Positions 7,921-18,841 of a stretch of 64,000 nt of DNA are shown here, in pieces. How positions within the stretch are numbered: position 1 is the stretch's first letter; every line of letters starts with the position of its first letter. The stretch is taken from the NCBI GenBank assembly GCA_027625915.1, contig JANTQA010000023.1, positions 1,798,001 through 1,862,000 on the forward strand. Reading direction: 5' to 3'. Made by a program: the position numbers and the translations under genes. Source of the stretch: Anaeramoeba flamelloides. Lineage: Eukaryota > Metamonada > Anaeramoebidae. The notes below the pieces were generated by a model, which made no database searches, was not told where the DNA came from, and was given only the letters and a program-made list of their open reading frames with translations.

Positions 7921-9963
7921 TTATTTTTCCTTCTCAAAATATTTAGAATAAAGGGAATCCAAGATTTCTTGAAAGGCCATAAGTTGGAAATTAGGAATAG
8001 TTTTTTCTAATTGTTTGTATCTCCTTCTGACTTGAAAAGAAGTTTGATTCAAATCTTCAGCAACTTTGCCCCAATTAACATCTTCGGTATCGATGGGGTC
8101 CGTAGAATATACCATCTTGACGATTAGTTTATCATGATTTTCTTCGGTCACCGTGTCCTTGAGGGTACTTTGCCATTTGTCTCTACACTGTGTGGGGTTT
8201 TTTGTCTTGAGGATCTTGGCAACCTTTTTCCATTTGATTACACCATTTGGATACTCTCCGTTGTGCACTTTTTTTATTGCTTGCAATAACCTTTCTTCTT
8301 CCTTTGGCTGCCACCCTTCTTTTAAATTTATTCCATTCATGAATCGCCAGTGCTGCAAAATATTTGCCGGGTGTCGTCCAATGATCCTGGCAATACGGTA
8401 GTAATTTCCTTCATACTTTTTTTGGAGCTTGATCAATTTTTTCTCTTCTTTTTTGGACCATTTGCCTCGGACTTGGGGTACCCAAAAGCAGAGCCTGACA
8501 TGTGTATAGATGCTTTGCATGTTTCTTCGTTCAACGGCCTTTTGGATCTCCTTCCAACACATAAATAAATCATCCTTTTGCTTTGCTTTGGCATGGATTA
8601 GTTTTTGTAAAAATTCCTTCATTGTAAGGCCTCTTTCTTCTGATAACTGTTTGACTGTTTCTAAAATTCGTAAATTCTCTTCTTCACTAAAGACACCTTT
8701 TCGGTTTTCTAGCCGATAAATATCATTTTCGTTAATATTTATTTTAATCTTCTCTTTCATCTTCTTTTTCTTTTCCTTTTTCTTTTTCTTTTTTTTTTCT
8801 TTTTTCTTTTTTTTTTTTTGTTCTTTTTTCTTTTTCCTTTTCTTTTTTTTTTCTATTTTTTTTCTTTCTTTCTCATCCTTTGTTATTTCTTTTTTAGCCT
8901 TTTCCTTTTTCTTTTCCTTTTTCTTTTCTTTTTTTTTTTCCTGTTTTGTTTCTTTTTGGTTTTTTATATTTTTGTTTCCATCCCTTTTATGTAAATATTG
9001 GATTCCACGCACTATTGGAGGAGTTTTTTCTTTAGGAATTTCTGGTTCTACCATTTCAATACTAAGCTCTTCTTCTTTTTCTTGTTCCAATAAATCATTC
9101 ATTTCTTCGATTGTTTGTAATTTTGAGAGATCTTGATCGGGTTGTTGTGAATCAACTTTTTCATCTAATTCCATCAAATTCTCTTTTTCTTTTACTTTTT
9201 CTTTTTTCTTTTTCTTTTTTTTTTTCTTTTTTTTTTTTTTATTCTTTTTTTCGATATTTTTTCTTTCTTTCTCATTCTTTGTTATTTCTTTTTCCAATTC
9301 CATAGCTTTTTCTTTTCCTTTTCCTTTTTTTTTTTGTTTCTCTTTTTCTTTTTCTTTTTCTTTTTCTTTTTCTTTTTCTAATTCTTTCTTCTTTTTTTTT
9401 TCGTTTTTATTTTTCTTATCCTTTTCGCTCTTATTTTTCTTTTCCTTTTTCTTTTTCTTTTTCTTTTTCTTTATTTGTTCCTTTTGTTTTGGTTGATCTT
9501 TTTCATTGGCTTTTGCCTTCTTTTTCTTTTTGTTTTTCTCTTTTTTCTTTTGTTTTTCTTTTTTTGCAGTTTTTAATTCTTCTAAATTCTTGTTACCTTT
9601 TTCTTTTTTTTTTTGTTTTGGTTTGCTTTTTTTTTTTTTCTTTTCTGTTTGTTTCTGCTTATCTTGATTTTTCTTTTCTTTGATTTTACTTTGATCAAGA
9701 TCTTGTGCTTTGTTATTCTTTTCTTTTTCAATTTTTTTTTGTTTTTTATCTTTTTTTTTGTTTAATCTTTTCTTTTTATTTTTGTGTTTAATGGTGCCTT
9801 CATTTTTTGTTTTTTCATTCTTATTTTTGTTTCCAATAGAGTCACGTGATCTCTTTCTTGGTGTTTTCTCTTCTTTACCTTTATCTTTAAAAGACTTCTT
9901 TTCAGTTTTTTGTTTTTTCTTTTTGGTTTTCTTTTTTTTTTTGGTGTGCTTTGTGTTCTCCAT
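7921..9963 (-). CDS. Myb/SANT DNA-binding protein of the Reb1/TTF1/DMTF1 type with a Lys/Glu-rich N-terminus
   Basis: A 680-residue, intron-less frame starting at the ATG at 9963 (MENTKHTKKK); the frame is open four codons upstream but without an ATG. Residues about 5-415 are almost entirely Lys/Glu low complexity, broken by a patch near 270-330 (QPDQDLSKLQTIEE). From about residue 410 the sequence is well ordered. A helical region (KGVFSEEENLRILETVKQL...CWKEIQKAV..RNMQSIYTHVR) leads to Myb-like repeats: RGKWSKKEEKKLIKLQKKY..NYYRIARIIGRHP, then GWQPKEEERLLQAI...IKWKKVAKIL with TQCRDKW, then VNWGKVAEDL. An N-terminal helical module with a SIYTHVR motif ahead of RGKW Myb repeats is characteristic of Reb1, TTF1 and DMTF1. 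Those proteins bind DNA and act in RNA polymerase I termination or polymerase II regulation. Assignment to that group is by motif order. The exact role, and whether it ends rRNA transcription, is inference. Confidence 0.85.
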   Translation of the reverse strand: MENTKHTKKKKKTKKKKQKTEKKSFKDKGKEEKTPRKRSRDSIGNKNKNEKTKNEGTIKHKNKKKRLNKKKDKKQKKIEKEKNNKAQDLDQSKIKEKKNQDKQKQTEKKKKKSKPKQKKKEKGNKNLEELKTAKKEKQKKKEKNKKKKKAKANEKDQPKQKEQIKKKKKKKKKEKKNKSEKDKKNKNEKKKKKELEKEKEKEKEKEKEKQKKKGKGKEKAMELEKEITKNEKERKNIEKKNKKKKKKKKKKKKKEKVKEKENLMELDEKVDSQQPDQDLSKLQTIEEMNDLLEQEKEEELSIEMVEPEIPKEKTPPIVRGIQYLHKRDGNKNIKNQKETKQEKKKEKKKEKKKEKAKKEITKDEKERKKIEKKKKRKKKKEQKKKKKKEKKKKKKKEKKKKMKEKIKININENDIYRLENRKGVFSEEENLRILETVKQLSEERGLTMKEFLQKLIHAKAKQKDDLFMCWKEIQKAVERRNMQSIYTHVRLCFWVPQVRGKWSKKEEKKLIKLQKKYEGNYYRIARIIGRHPANILQHWRFMNGINLKEGWQPKEEERLLQAIKKVHNGEYPNGVIKWKKVAKILKTKNPTQCRDKWQSTLKDTVTEENHDKLIVKMVYSTDPIDTEDVNWGKVAEDLNQTSFQVRRRYKQLEKTIPNFQLMAFQEILDSLYSKYFEKEK
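8735..9950 (-). repeat. Lys/Glu-coding low-complexity tract
   Basis: The plus strand is a nearly continuous pyrimidine run (TTCTTTTTC units) that reads as Lys and Glu codons on the minus strand. Strand asymmetry over 1.2 kb makes it a polypurine/polypyrimidine tract. The reading frame stays open through many A-runs, including one run of about a dozen As, which argues for selection on the frame. Confidence 0.85.
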
Positions 9964-10149
9964 AAACAAATTCAAATTTTAAAAAAAATGATTACGAATT
10001 TCCTATTTTTTACTTAACGAAGATTTTTTGTAATTCTCAATCATTGGAAAACTCAGATAAAAATTAAAGTGTTCTTGTTTAATTTCTTCAAAGGACATTT
10101 ATTAGTGTTTTTGTTGAAGTGGTCCAGAATAAATGGAATCAAAGACTTA

Positions 10150-10361
10150 TTAATTCAAAACAATTTTTATTTCAATTACTATTTTTGAAAATCTCATAAC
10201 TTCTTCTCTTTAAAAAGTAACAGAAATCGACTATTTCCAAGATCAACTAAATTTACAGAGTTTCTTTACACTTCAACAAATGGGAGGCTTTATTCAAATC
10301 TAAGGTAAAAAAAACCAAACATGAAGTAAAAATTTTGAGACATTTATTTGGATTAATGGTA
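10150..10361 (-). mobile_element. Family C element, diverged inverted copy
   Basis: On the reverse strand it follows the C consensus: ATCCAAATAAATGTCTCAAA, then TTTGAATAAAG, then GAAACTCTGTAAATTTAGTT. The ends have drifted from CTGATAAATT. No coding capacity. Confidence 0.55.
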
Positions 10362-11410
10362 TTTCAAAATATATTTAAGTTCCATTAACAATAGTTAATA
10401 TGTTAATTCATTTTGAACAGATCTAATCTTTTGAACTTAATTAATGAGGAATAAGAAAACGTACTTTTTCCTTTTTAATGTTCTTCAGAGATTCAGAAAT
10501 GAATTTTTTTTTATTTTTCGAATAAATTAAAATATAATAAAATTAAAAAATAAATTCTCCAAAAAATTAATTAGAAACAATATTTTTCGAGATTGTTTTC
10601 ATCTCTCCCTTTTGGCCTCTGATAAAAAATTTTCATTGTTTCCTTCTCATTTTTACATTCTTATCCAATTTTTCAAGTTTTGTTAATCACAAGGTATAGA
10701 TTTACTGAATCAGTTTTTTTTTTTTTTTGGTAACAATTAGGGTTTAAAACAAATAACCTAAATCGTTGAATTAACACTGAATAAAAACCCCCTTCCCAAG
10801 GCCTTTTATCAGTGTTTTAAAATTAAACACTTCTTTTTTCTTTTCGAGTTCTCATGTTTATTCTGCTTCATTATCCTATAGCACACCTAAGGTAAAATCA
10901 ATTGTGAAAGCATACTCCCTGATATTTTGAAGTAAAATTTTATAATTTGAGATTTATTCTCTTAATTTTTCATAATTGACTCCATTTTTTATTATTTTAT
11001 TTAAAATTTTTACAAAAAATTTCTTCATTTTATGAGAGTTGTGGTTTTCAATTTAATACTTCCTTTTTCATATTTCTATATTTATAGAAAATTTTTTTGA
11101 ATTTAATACTAAATTATTTCTTAGCTTATTGCCAGTTTCTTTGATCATTTAGTATATAAGTGTTTTATAAAAGAAAAACACCTTATTAATTTTGAAACAT
11201 GGATTATCGATTTCTGAACAGATTGTTTTGACAAAATTTATCTAAATAATCCCAATGAAATAATTAAAGATTCACTTTGCGGATATTATCATTTCAAAAA
11301 TCAATTTGAAGTGTTTAATGAATTTTATTCTATCAAACTTTCTAAAAAATAAAACCTTTTTCTAAATATTTAAAAAAAATAGTTTTTTGATTTTGGTATT
11401 TTATTCATTT

Positions 11411-11500
11411 AAACTGTCACTAAATTGTAATAATAAATCTTTCATATATTTTTTAGTTTCTTCATAATTTATTGTGGTTTAACTGAGTTATTTTTTCAAC
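11411..11500 (+). repeat. Interspersed repeat H, copy 1
   Basis: AAACTGTCACTAAAT followed by AATAAA and CTTTCATAT, then GTT.CTTC.TA and CTGAGTTA, aligns with 33577-33660. The second copy lies at the outer edge of the 1-kb palindrome at 33658-34724. The nature of the repeat is unknown. Confidence 0.5.
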
Positions 11501-11516
11501 TTTAACTCATTAGATA

Positions 11517-11712
11517 CAACCAGTTCCATTTTTAGTTATAAAACTTTCAAAAAAAAATTAGGAACAAATAAAACTGAAATTAAAGTACAAAGTCCTGAAT
11601 AAAGTAAAATAATTTGTCTAAAAAAAAATTCCAAAATATCTGCCTTTATTTTGAAAATTTTCTGAGCCTTAAATTTCCTTGAAAGTTTCTATCTAAAAAG
11701 TGGAATTTACTG
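11517..11712. mobile_element. Degenerate family A palindrome (A7)
   Basis: Retains the layout and the 196-bp length (AACCAGTTCCATTTTTAG... to ...AAAAAGTGGAATTTACTG) with TA on both sides, but only about two thirds of positions still match A5. An old copy. Confidence 0.65.
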
Positions 11713-13184
11713 TAATTAAATCCAGATGAAAAATATTAGTTAACCTAACATATTAAAAAAAAACACGAACCGGATTATAAAATATATAAAAGAGAAATTA
11801 GTTACTTTAAATCAATTTTAAAAAAGAAATACAAAATTTTCAGAGATTAAAATTTAAATTTTCCTAACAAAACAATAAGTAAAAAGTTATTTTTAGAATG
11901 AATAAACAGAAAAATATATTTTTTTTATTAAATTTAAGATTACTTTTCCTTTTTTTTGCTAAAAGAATTTATCGTTTTTAATTATTTATATTAATTCAAG
12001 ACCCAAAATCTAACTTAAATTTGAATCTAAATAAGTATGTGTATTTTTTTCTTTAAATATCCAAACTATTTTAAAAAATAACGTGTATTAATTTTTTTAC
12101 TTGGTTAAAGAGTGTGGAAACAGGCTATTTACATAAATAAAACATCAAAATATTAATAATATATATTTTGTTAAATAATCACCCAAATTTAAAGAAATAT
12201 TAGTTTTTAGAAGACCTACATATTATATGACCAAAAAAATGGATAATCAAAAATAAGTAATATTATATCTAATATTTGATAAAAACATAAATCCTTATTT
12301 GATAAATATCTCTAAACATTTTTGAAAACTTCAGAAGAGAGAGATTAAAAACGAAAAAATTAAGGTTAGTATCGTAGTTGGTGTCTTAGAGATTTTGAAA
12401 TATTATTGGATTTTGAGTGAAAATTTGTACTTTTTTTAAAACTTATTTTTTTAAAACGGAATTTTTACAAACTAAAAAGTATTTTATAAAGAAATGAAAA
12501 AGTTAAAATATTAATTAAAATGTTTTAAGACAACTTTACGTTTCTCAGTACAATTCTTTTTTAACATTCGTTCGAAAAAGATTATTTTTTATTTGTAAAG
12601 TTATCAGACATTCAAAACTTTAAAAGTATTTTTGGATAGTTGATTTTAAACTGTAAGATACTACCCCATATGAAAATATGGAATAATTATGGTGTCATAT
12701 TAAATTGCATTCATCAAACTTGGAAATGGAATTTTTGATCTTTTTTTTGTTTCTAGTAAAAAGATTGAAATTTTTTTAATTTGTTTTGAAGTTAACTTTA
12801 ATAATTTTTTCATATTGAGTAAAATCAAAACAAAAAAAATCATTTAAAAATAAAAAATAAAAAAAATGATCTTTTTTAAAATTATTATCTATGTAAAAAT
12901 CATTTTTTTTACAACAAATATCATATAAATACTGTAGATCCTTTCCCAAATCCAAGTTTAAAAAAAATTTTCATATTTAAATCAAGATTTCCTCTCAGAA
13001 TTCTCGAATCAACATTTTATTTCAACTGGGTCTTTCATATTATTGTAAACCCCCATATAGTTTACACAAAATGATACAATATCCTTGTTCCTTATTAAGA
13101 TAGACACATGCAAATATCAAAAATAAAAAAAACGCTTTTTTAATTTTTCACTTCGTTTGAATATCAAGTCATTCAATATTTGTC

Positions 13185-13515
13185 CAATAAATTTTTTCTC
13201 AACTAATCATTTTTCCATAACAATCTTAAAATTTGCTATATTTTTACTTTTTCCTTCATTTACATTCCTACAAGTCATATTTTTTGTTAGCTTATTTTAT
13301 TTCGTTTCCTTCAGAGTATAAAATATAAATAACCTTAAAATTTTTGATCAATAAATATTTGTGAAACCAATCACTTTTCAATAAAAATCCGATAATTTGT
13401 AATATTTTGACTTTCCTTGAATTATCTTGTCTTTTAAATCATTTTTATTGAACAAGTTCTTTTATTTCCTTTCCTCCAGAGCATAAAATATGAATAACTC
13501 TGAATAGTTTTATCA
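13185..13515 (+). repeat. Tandem duplication upstream of eS26
   Basis: Two diverged units of about 165 bp lie head to tail. Shared words include AATCA.TTTTC.ATAA, ATTTG.ATATTTT.ACTTT, TTTATTTC.TTTCCT.CAGAG and ATAAAATAT.AATAAC. The second unit ends about 100 bp before the start codon, so it could carry promoter sequence. Confidence 0.55.
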
Positions 13516-13615
13516 GACTTTTTATTTTTTTTAAAAACTCTTTTCTTATTCTTTGAAAATTTTACCTTTACTGGTTGTTGTTGTTTAACTTTTCTCTTGT
13601 TATCAAATCATCAAT

Positions 13616-13882
13616 ATGACTAAAAAAAGAAGAAATAATGGACGTGGTAAAAAAGGACGTGGTCACACAAAGTTTGTAAGATGCGACAACTGTTATAGAG
13701 CAGTTCCAAAAGACAAAGCAATCAAACGATTCAATGTTCAAAATATCGTTGACAATACTTCAATTAGAGATATTTCTAACTCTAGTGTTTATGTTGGTAA
13801 GTTAACTTACTTTCTTTTTGATTTTTTGATCTTTGTTTTTGCAAACAAAAAAATTAATTTACTTTTTTTTTGTTTTCTTTAT

Positions 13883-13930
<48 letters not shown>

Positions 13931-14385
13931 ATTTTTTCTTTTCTTGCAATCAACAAAAAAAAAATTAAAAAACAAAAACCTTTTCAATATTCTCGTAAAT
14001 TGTTCGAAATTAAACCAATTAATAAATTCAACAAAAAAAAAAAAAAAAAATAATAGAATATGAACTTCCAAAAACTTATATGAAATCAAACCTTTGTGTT
14101 AGTTGTGCCATTCATAGAAAATTAGTCCGTGTCAGAAGTAGAACCGATAGACGTAAAAGAGATCCTCCAAGAAGAAGAGGAAGAGGAAGAGGTGGAAGAG
14201 GCAGAGGTAGAGGAAGAGGTCAACAAAGAGGAAGAGGCAGAGGCAGAGGAAGAGGCAGAGGACAACAAAGAGGAAGAGGAAGAGGCAGAGGCAGAGGACA
14301 ACAAGGTGGAAGAGGTAGAGGTAGAGGAAGAGGACAAAACCATGAAAATAAATTCTCTCGTTTTGGAAAATCAACAAAAAATTAA
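13616..14385 (+). CDS. RPS26: Small ribosomal subunit protein eS26, with an Arg-Gly-rich C-terminal extension
   Basis: Exons 13616-13796 and 14057-14385 (phase 1 intron, GTAAGT...TAATAG) encode 169 residues. The N-terminus [20 protein letters not shown], the pair CDNC / CVSC (four zinc-binding cysteines), [14 protein letters not shown], and YELPKTY across the splice junction are diagnostic of eS26. This protein sits at the mRNA exit channel of the 40S subunit. The typical short C-terminus (about 115 residues in total in animals) is replaced here by roughly 55 residues of RGRG repeats with QQ and GG interruptions, ending [14 protein letters not shown]. Splicing restores S-V-Y-V-E-Y-E-L-P-K, which matches the family exactly. 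The start ATG follows the tandem-duplicated upstream region. Confidence 0.96.
13797..14056 (+). other. eS26 intron (260 bp) with long poly-T and A-rich 3' end
   Basis: The donor GTAAGT is at 13797 and the acceptor TAATAG ends at 14056. A T homopolymer of about 40 lies at 13889-13929. Unusually, the final 20 bp before TAATAG are almost all A rather than a pyrimidine tract. Confidence 0.9.
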
Positions 14386-14573
14386 AAGTAGATTCCTTTT
14401 TTTTATTGTTTAAAAATAAAACAAATTCTATATTTTAAATGTTCTAACAAACAAACAAAAAAATCGTTATTCACAAATAAAAAACTTTTTCAAGAAATAG
14501 AAAACAAGTACATTTGTTTTTATCAATTACAATCTTTTCACATTTACTTTTTTTTGTTTTGCATTTCTTGCTT

Positions 14574-14615
<42 letters not shown>

Positions 14616-14900
14616 CAAAACAACATAAACAAAAAAACTTTGAATGTTTCAATTTAACAAAACCTTTACTCTCATTTTTTTGGCAAACACCAATTTGTGT
14701 GATTTAAATTAACACTTTAATAAAACCTTTTGCAAAGAATCAAGTAAAAATTCTTTTGATCTTTAGGTTGGCAGATCTAATTGATTTTCAATTAAATATT
14801 ATAAAGAAGGATGCTCCAAATGAATTCAACACAAACAATACAAAAGCCAAGGATTGATGTTAGTGAAAGTTCTTGGATCTTTTATTGAAGAATTAAAATA

Positions 14901-15132
14901 CTGATAAATTCAAATAAATTTCTAAAAATTTTTATTTCATTTTCCATTTTAGAAATTTTTTTTACTCTAGCTTTGAATAAAGTATTCAATTGGTTTAATT
15001 TGTGAAAACTTTGTAAAATTGGTTTGACAAGAGAAGACTCTTTCTTTTTTGTTGTTTTAAAAGTTAAGTTGATATTAATCCTAAAAAGGGAAATTGAATA
15101 AAAAATTATATTTATTTATTTGAATTTATCAG
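14901..15132 (+). mobile_element. Family C TIR element (intact copy, 232 bp)
   Basis: Starts CTGATAAATTCAAATAAAT and ends ATTTATTTGAATTTATCAG, an inverted repeat of about 18 bp. TA flanks it at 14899-14900 and 15133-15134. The copy at 48725-48956 has the same length in inverted orientation. Non-coding; interpreted as a Tc1/mariner-type MITE. Confidence 0.82.
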
Positions 15133-17322
15133 TAATTGTTTTTTTACAAATATCATTTAAAAACAGACTTAATAAGTAGAAAATATTATCAAAAGCCTAT
15201 TCTTTACAATTTTTTTAGATTTGACAATTTTTTTCATGAATGGTGATGTTTAAAACGACAATTTTTTTAAAAAACTAAAAGTTGTGTTAAATTTAAAAAG
15301 AGGGTTTTTGATGTTTTTGATTCCAAAATGGAATTACTTTGATAAACTCTGATCATTTTTTATCAAGCACCCAAAAGAAATTTTTTTTTTAAGGGATCAG
15401 TCTTCTACGACAAGAAGGCAAAATTTGCAAATATGTTATTGGTGGTATTCTCTACTTACAAATTTTGTATGCCAAGTGTCAAAAAATTATGATCGACTAA
15501 GAAACACAAAGCAGACTATTTTTTTTTGTGAGATCAATTTTTTTTTATCTATTTTTTTTTGAAAAAGAAAATTAATAAAAATTTATTTTATTTCTCATAT
15601 TATAACAAGTTGTTACCCCGTTTATTATTATTTTGATCATTATTATACGATAACAAGTCTTGGTTGTCAGGAATATTAATATAAAGATTTTTTTTTTCTT
15701 TTTTGAGATAATTCTTTTGGTTAACCAAAAAAAAATGAAATATTGAGCAGATTGAAAAATAATTCGATTTTTTTAAGAATAATAATTATAATCACCAAAG
15801 TTTTAAAGCCATTTAAACATTTTATCAAGAAAATGTGTTTTTGTTCAAAAATAAAATTCGATTTTTCATAATAAGATTTTCTTGTAGGTCTTTGGGAATA
15901 AAACAATTCTATTCTCAAGATTCCTAAATCATTTTTTTTCTGACAAAAATGATTTATATTGTTATACATACATGTGAATAAAACCAAAAAATTTAAAAAA
16001 AATTAACAAAAGTTAAAAGTTTATTGTTATTTTTTTTTCATTTTTTGAAAACTAGAAAATAACTTTTTTAAAACATTAAAGAATAAAAAAAAAAAAAAAA
16101 AATAGTTTAATATATCTCAATTTAATTGAGAAAATTTTCTTAAACTTATATCAAATTTAGATTTATTTAATCACCTATACCCCAATTACCTTTATTGGTT
16201 GATATTTGACTTAGAAGATAAATTATTCTAATAAAATAACAAAATAAAAAATTGTCTTTCGAAATGAATACTTTCCAACATAAAACGAAAAATATGTTTC
16301 CCCATTTCCAAGAATTAACTAAATGGTTAATAAAAACAATAGGTACTTTTTTTTAATTTTCTCTTCGGGGTATGAAATTTTTGCATTTCAAAAATAGATA
16401 CTTCAATGAGTAAATTGTTAAAAGGAGGCTTACTCATCAATTTTATCAGTCTAAACAAAAATTACAAAAAAAGTTTTTTCAAAGATCTCCACTAGATTTC
16501 ATTTTCTTTTTAAAAAATACTTCCCCCCCAACCCCTTAAAAGGATAATCGCTTTTTAAGAATCATCCATGCATATATACCCGAATTATTGTTCTTCAGAA
16601 AGTATAAAGTCTGACCGTTGATTATATACATCTACTTTTTTTGAGACCAACCTAAAAAATGATAATTTGATTGAAGAAATTATCGGTGTGTCTGTGGTTA
16701 TAGTTGTATTTAAGTATTTGGTATGTTTTCGAATTTTTTTTTTTTTTTCTTTTCTAAAATACTAAAAATAAATATTTTATTTTCAATCAAATATTTCCTC
16801 TTTATGGCCATTTTATTTAAAACCATGTATTTTTATGTTTTGTCTTTTTTAAACAAAATGAAATTATTAATCTTTGTAAGAAGGAGAAAAGAAAAAAACA
16901 GTTGATCAATTTTTTTCAAAATTTTATCAAATATTATCTGAAAAAAACTCTTTTTTTAAAAATTCATATTTATTTATTTATTTATTTTTGAAGAGAGGCA
17001 ATTAAACGAAATTAATTCCTGTTTATCCTTATTTTTTTATATTAATTTTAGAAATAAACCACAACTTTATATAATACTTCGTTTATTTCTCAAAGTAAAA
17101 AAAAAACTAGACAATTCACATTATGTTTTCTTGAGTTTTATGTTTATTTGCAAATTCAATGGATTTTACATATAAAATAGAGAACTATACAAAACCCCGA
17201 CACTCTACTACACCCCAGAAACTCTACCAATTGTATTTAGGGGTTTTTATCCTCTGTATAATTTGGTAAGATTATAACTTATAGAATATCTTTTACTTTA
17301 GAAAATGATTAGAAAAATTTTT

Positions 17323-17622
17323 TTAACAAAGACAAGAAAAAGAGAAAGAAAAACAAGAAATGAAATATGGTATCAAAATAGTAAAAAAAGGTAAAAAATT
17401 CATTAAAAACTTTTTTTTTTGTACTCCAAGTGTTGATTGGGTTGGTGGATGTTTCCTTTTATTTTGAATTTTTCGATCGCCATCAAAGTTTGTTTTACTA
17501 AAGAGATCTAAATATTTTAACAATCCTAGATCAAATGAAATAGGAAACGTTATTAAGTTTTTCAGAAATTTATTGAAGTGTTGAAAAAGTTCATATTTAC
17601 ATTTGTATTTTACATATGACAT
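17323..17622 (-). CDS. Weak candidate small gene, unrecognised
   Basis: A 99-codon frame from an ATG at 17622 to a TAA. The first 70 residues are not homopolymeric (LDLFSKTNFDGDRKIQNKRK), but the end is hydrophobic poly-pyrimidine translation. A possible GT donor lies after the GGA at about residue 66. I recognise no family, and an ORF of this size can occur by chance at this base composition. Confidence 0.2.
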   Translation of the reverse strand: MSYVKYKCKYELFQHFNKFLKNLITFPISFDLGLLKYLDLFSKTNFDGDRKIQNKRKHPPTQSTLGVQKKKFLMNFLPFFTILIPYFISCFSFSFSCLC

Positions 17623-18221
17623 TTACTCAATTTTTTGTTACTTTTTCTGCCCTATTAGATCACAATCAAAAAAATAATATAAAATTTAACAAAAAGCAAT
17701 TTGAACTTAATTTGTTTGGATCAAGTACCTCTAGAAGATAGAAAAGAAAAATTAATGATGAAATAATCAAGTATAAACAGATGATCTCAATTTTTAGAAG
17801 TTTTTTTTTTGAAAAAATCCTTTCTATGAAGAAATTAAATCCTATTTCTAAAATTGTGACTTGTCTGAAATAATAAATGATCCTTCTATACCAGGTGTTT
17901 CAAAAAAAGTGGAGCATTTATTTTTTACATTTCATAAAAAATCATCTTTGATAGTGGATCTATTCGTTTATTGACAATACTGAAATAAGTTAAATATTAA
18001 TACCGATTGATGCAAAATCAATGACTAAGGTATTTATTTCAAAATATTTTCGTGGGAATATTTCTAGAATATGAAAAAAAAAATAACACTTTTTTTTAGA
18101 AAGAACAATGTAGGTCCAATTTCAAGAAAAAACCGGAAATGTGGAAAGGGTACAAATGATTTTTTAAACACTTAAATGCAGTTATATGTTTTCCATTTTA
18201 TTTAAAATTTTTTCGAGATTA

Positions 18222-18394
18222 AGGGACTAGTCTCTTATTTTTTTTTTTGACCAATTTCTACATAAGGATTTCCTTCTCCAGAAATAAGTTTAATAATGAA
18301 AATAAACTAGGGTTTTCAAATCTAATTAATTAGCAAAAAATTTTCTCAATCTCTATTAAATTTAGGTAAAAAAATTTAATAGAGATTAGTCCCT
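18222..18394. mobile_element. Family F TIR element (copy F1, 173 bp)
   Basis: The left end AGGGACTAGTCTCTTA and right end AGAGATTAGTCCCT are inverted repeats, each followed or preceded by TA (18220-18221, 18395-18396). A similar terminus, TTAAGGGA.TAG, occurs at 45452 and, inverted, at 46797-46808. Confidence 0.65.
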
Positions 18395-18841
18395 TAAGCA
18401 AATTATGTAAAACTTTAAATGACTTGAGAGGTTACAAAAAATAATACAAGAAATGTTTTTTCAAGAGAGTTTTCCTTTGAAATGTTGCTTTGAAAATTTT
18501 TTAAAAGAAATTGAAAATTTAGCAACCTCATATAATCATTATAAAAACATAGAATACTCAAAACCCAAAAAAATGATATTTTTTTTGAGTTGAATATCTC
18601 ACAGATCAAAATTTTGTGAGATTTACAAACTCTCTCAACTATTTTTTTTTTTTAATTCTCTACTATTTTCCTGGCCGGAAGTAGTCATTAAAACACTTAA
18701 GTTCTTGTGAAAAAAAAAATTTAAGTCTAGATCTTTTTATTTGTATTTTAGGAAATAAATTTAGAATTGTATTTTTAATTCTTTACTTGGACATATGAAT
18801 TATTGTTGATTCTTTAATATGCTGTTGTTTGTTTAATAAAT

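Larger units (their letters stand above)
9964..13615. other. AT-rich spacer between the Myb gene and eS26
   Basis: No gene is supported. Contents that can be named: an inverted, diverged family C copy (10150-10361); a repeat shared with 33577-33660 (11411-11500); a degenerate family A palindrome (11517-11712); and a tandem duplication (13185-13515) just upstream of eS26. The promoter of eS26 must lie at the right end, but no specific motif was recognised. Confidence 0.5.
14386..18841. other. AT-rich spacer between eS26 and uL22
   Basis: No confident gene. It contains poly-T at 14576-14608, an intact family C element (14901-15132), a weak reading frame (17323-17622), a possible Tc1-like terminus at 17889 (CCAGGTGTTTCAAAAAAAGT) without a detected partner, and element F1 (18222-18394). 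Confidence 0.5.

Noticed and set aside
8153-8719. Open frames antisense to the Myb gene
   Set aside because: They are shadows of the minus-strand coding region; the minus frame has recognisable Myb motifs and the plus frames do not.
9964-9975. Upstream extension of the Myb protein start
   Set aside because: The extra codons start with TTG, which is not an expected eukaryotic start; the ATG at 9963 is used.
14122-14413. Ser-rich, Leu/Phe-rich and Glu-rich frames over the eS26 tail
   Set aside because: They are other-frame readings of the purine-rich Arg-Gly repeat; the RG frame continues the eS26 core.
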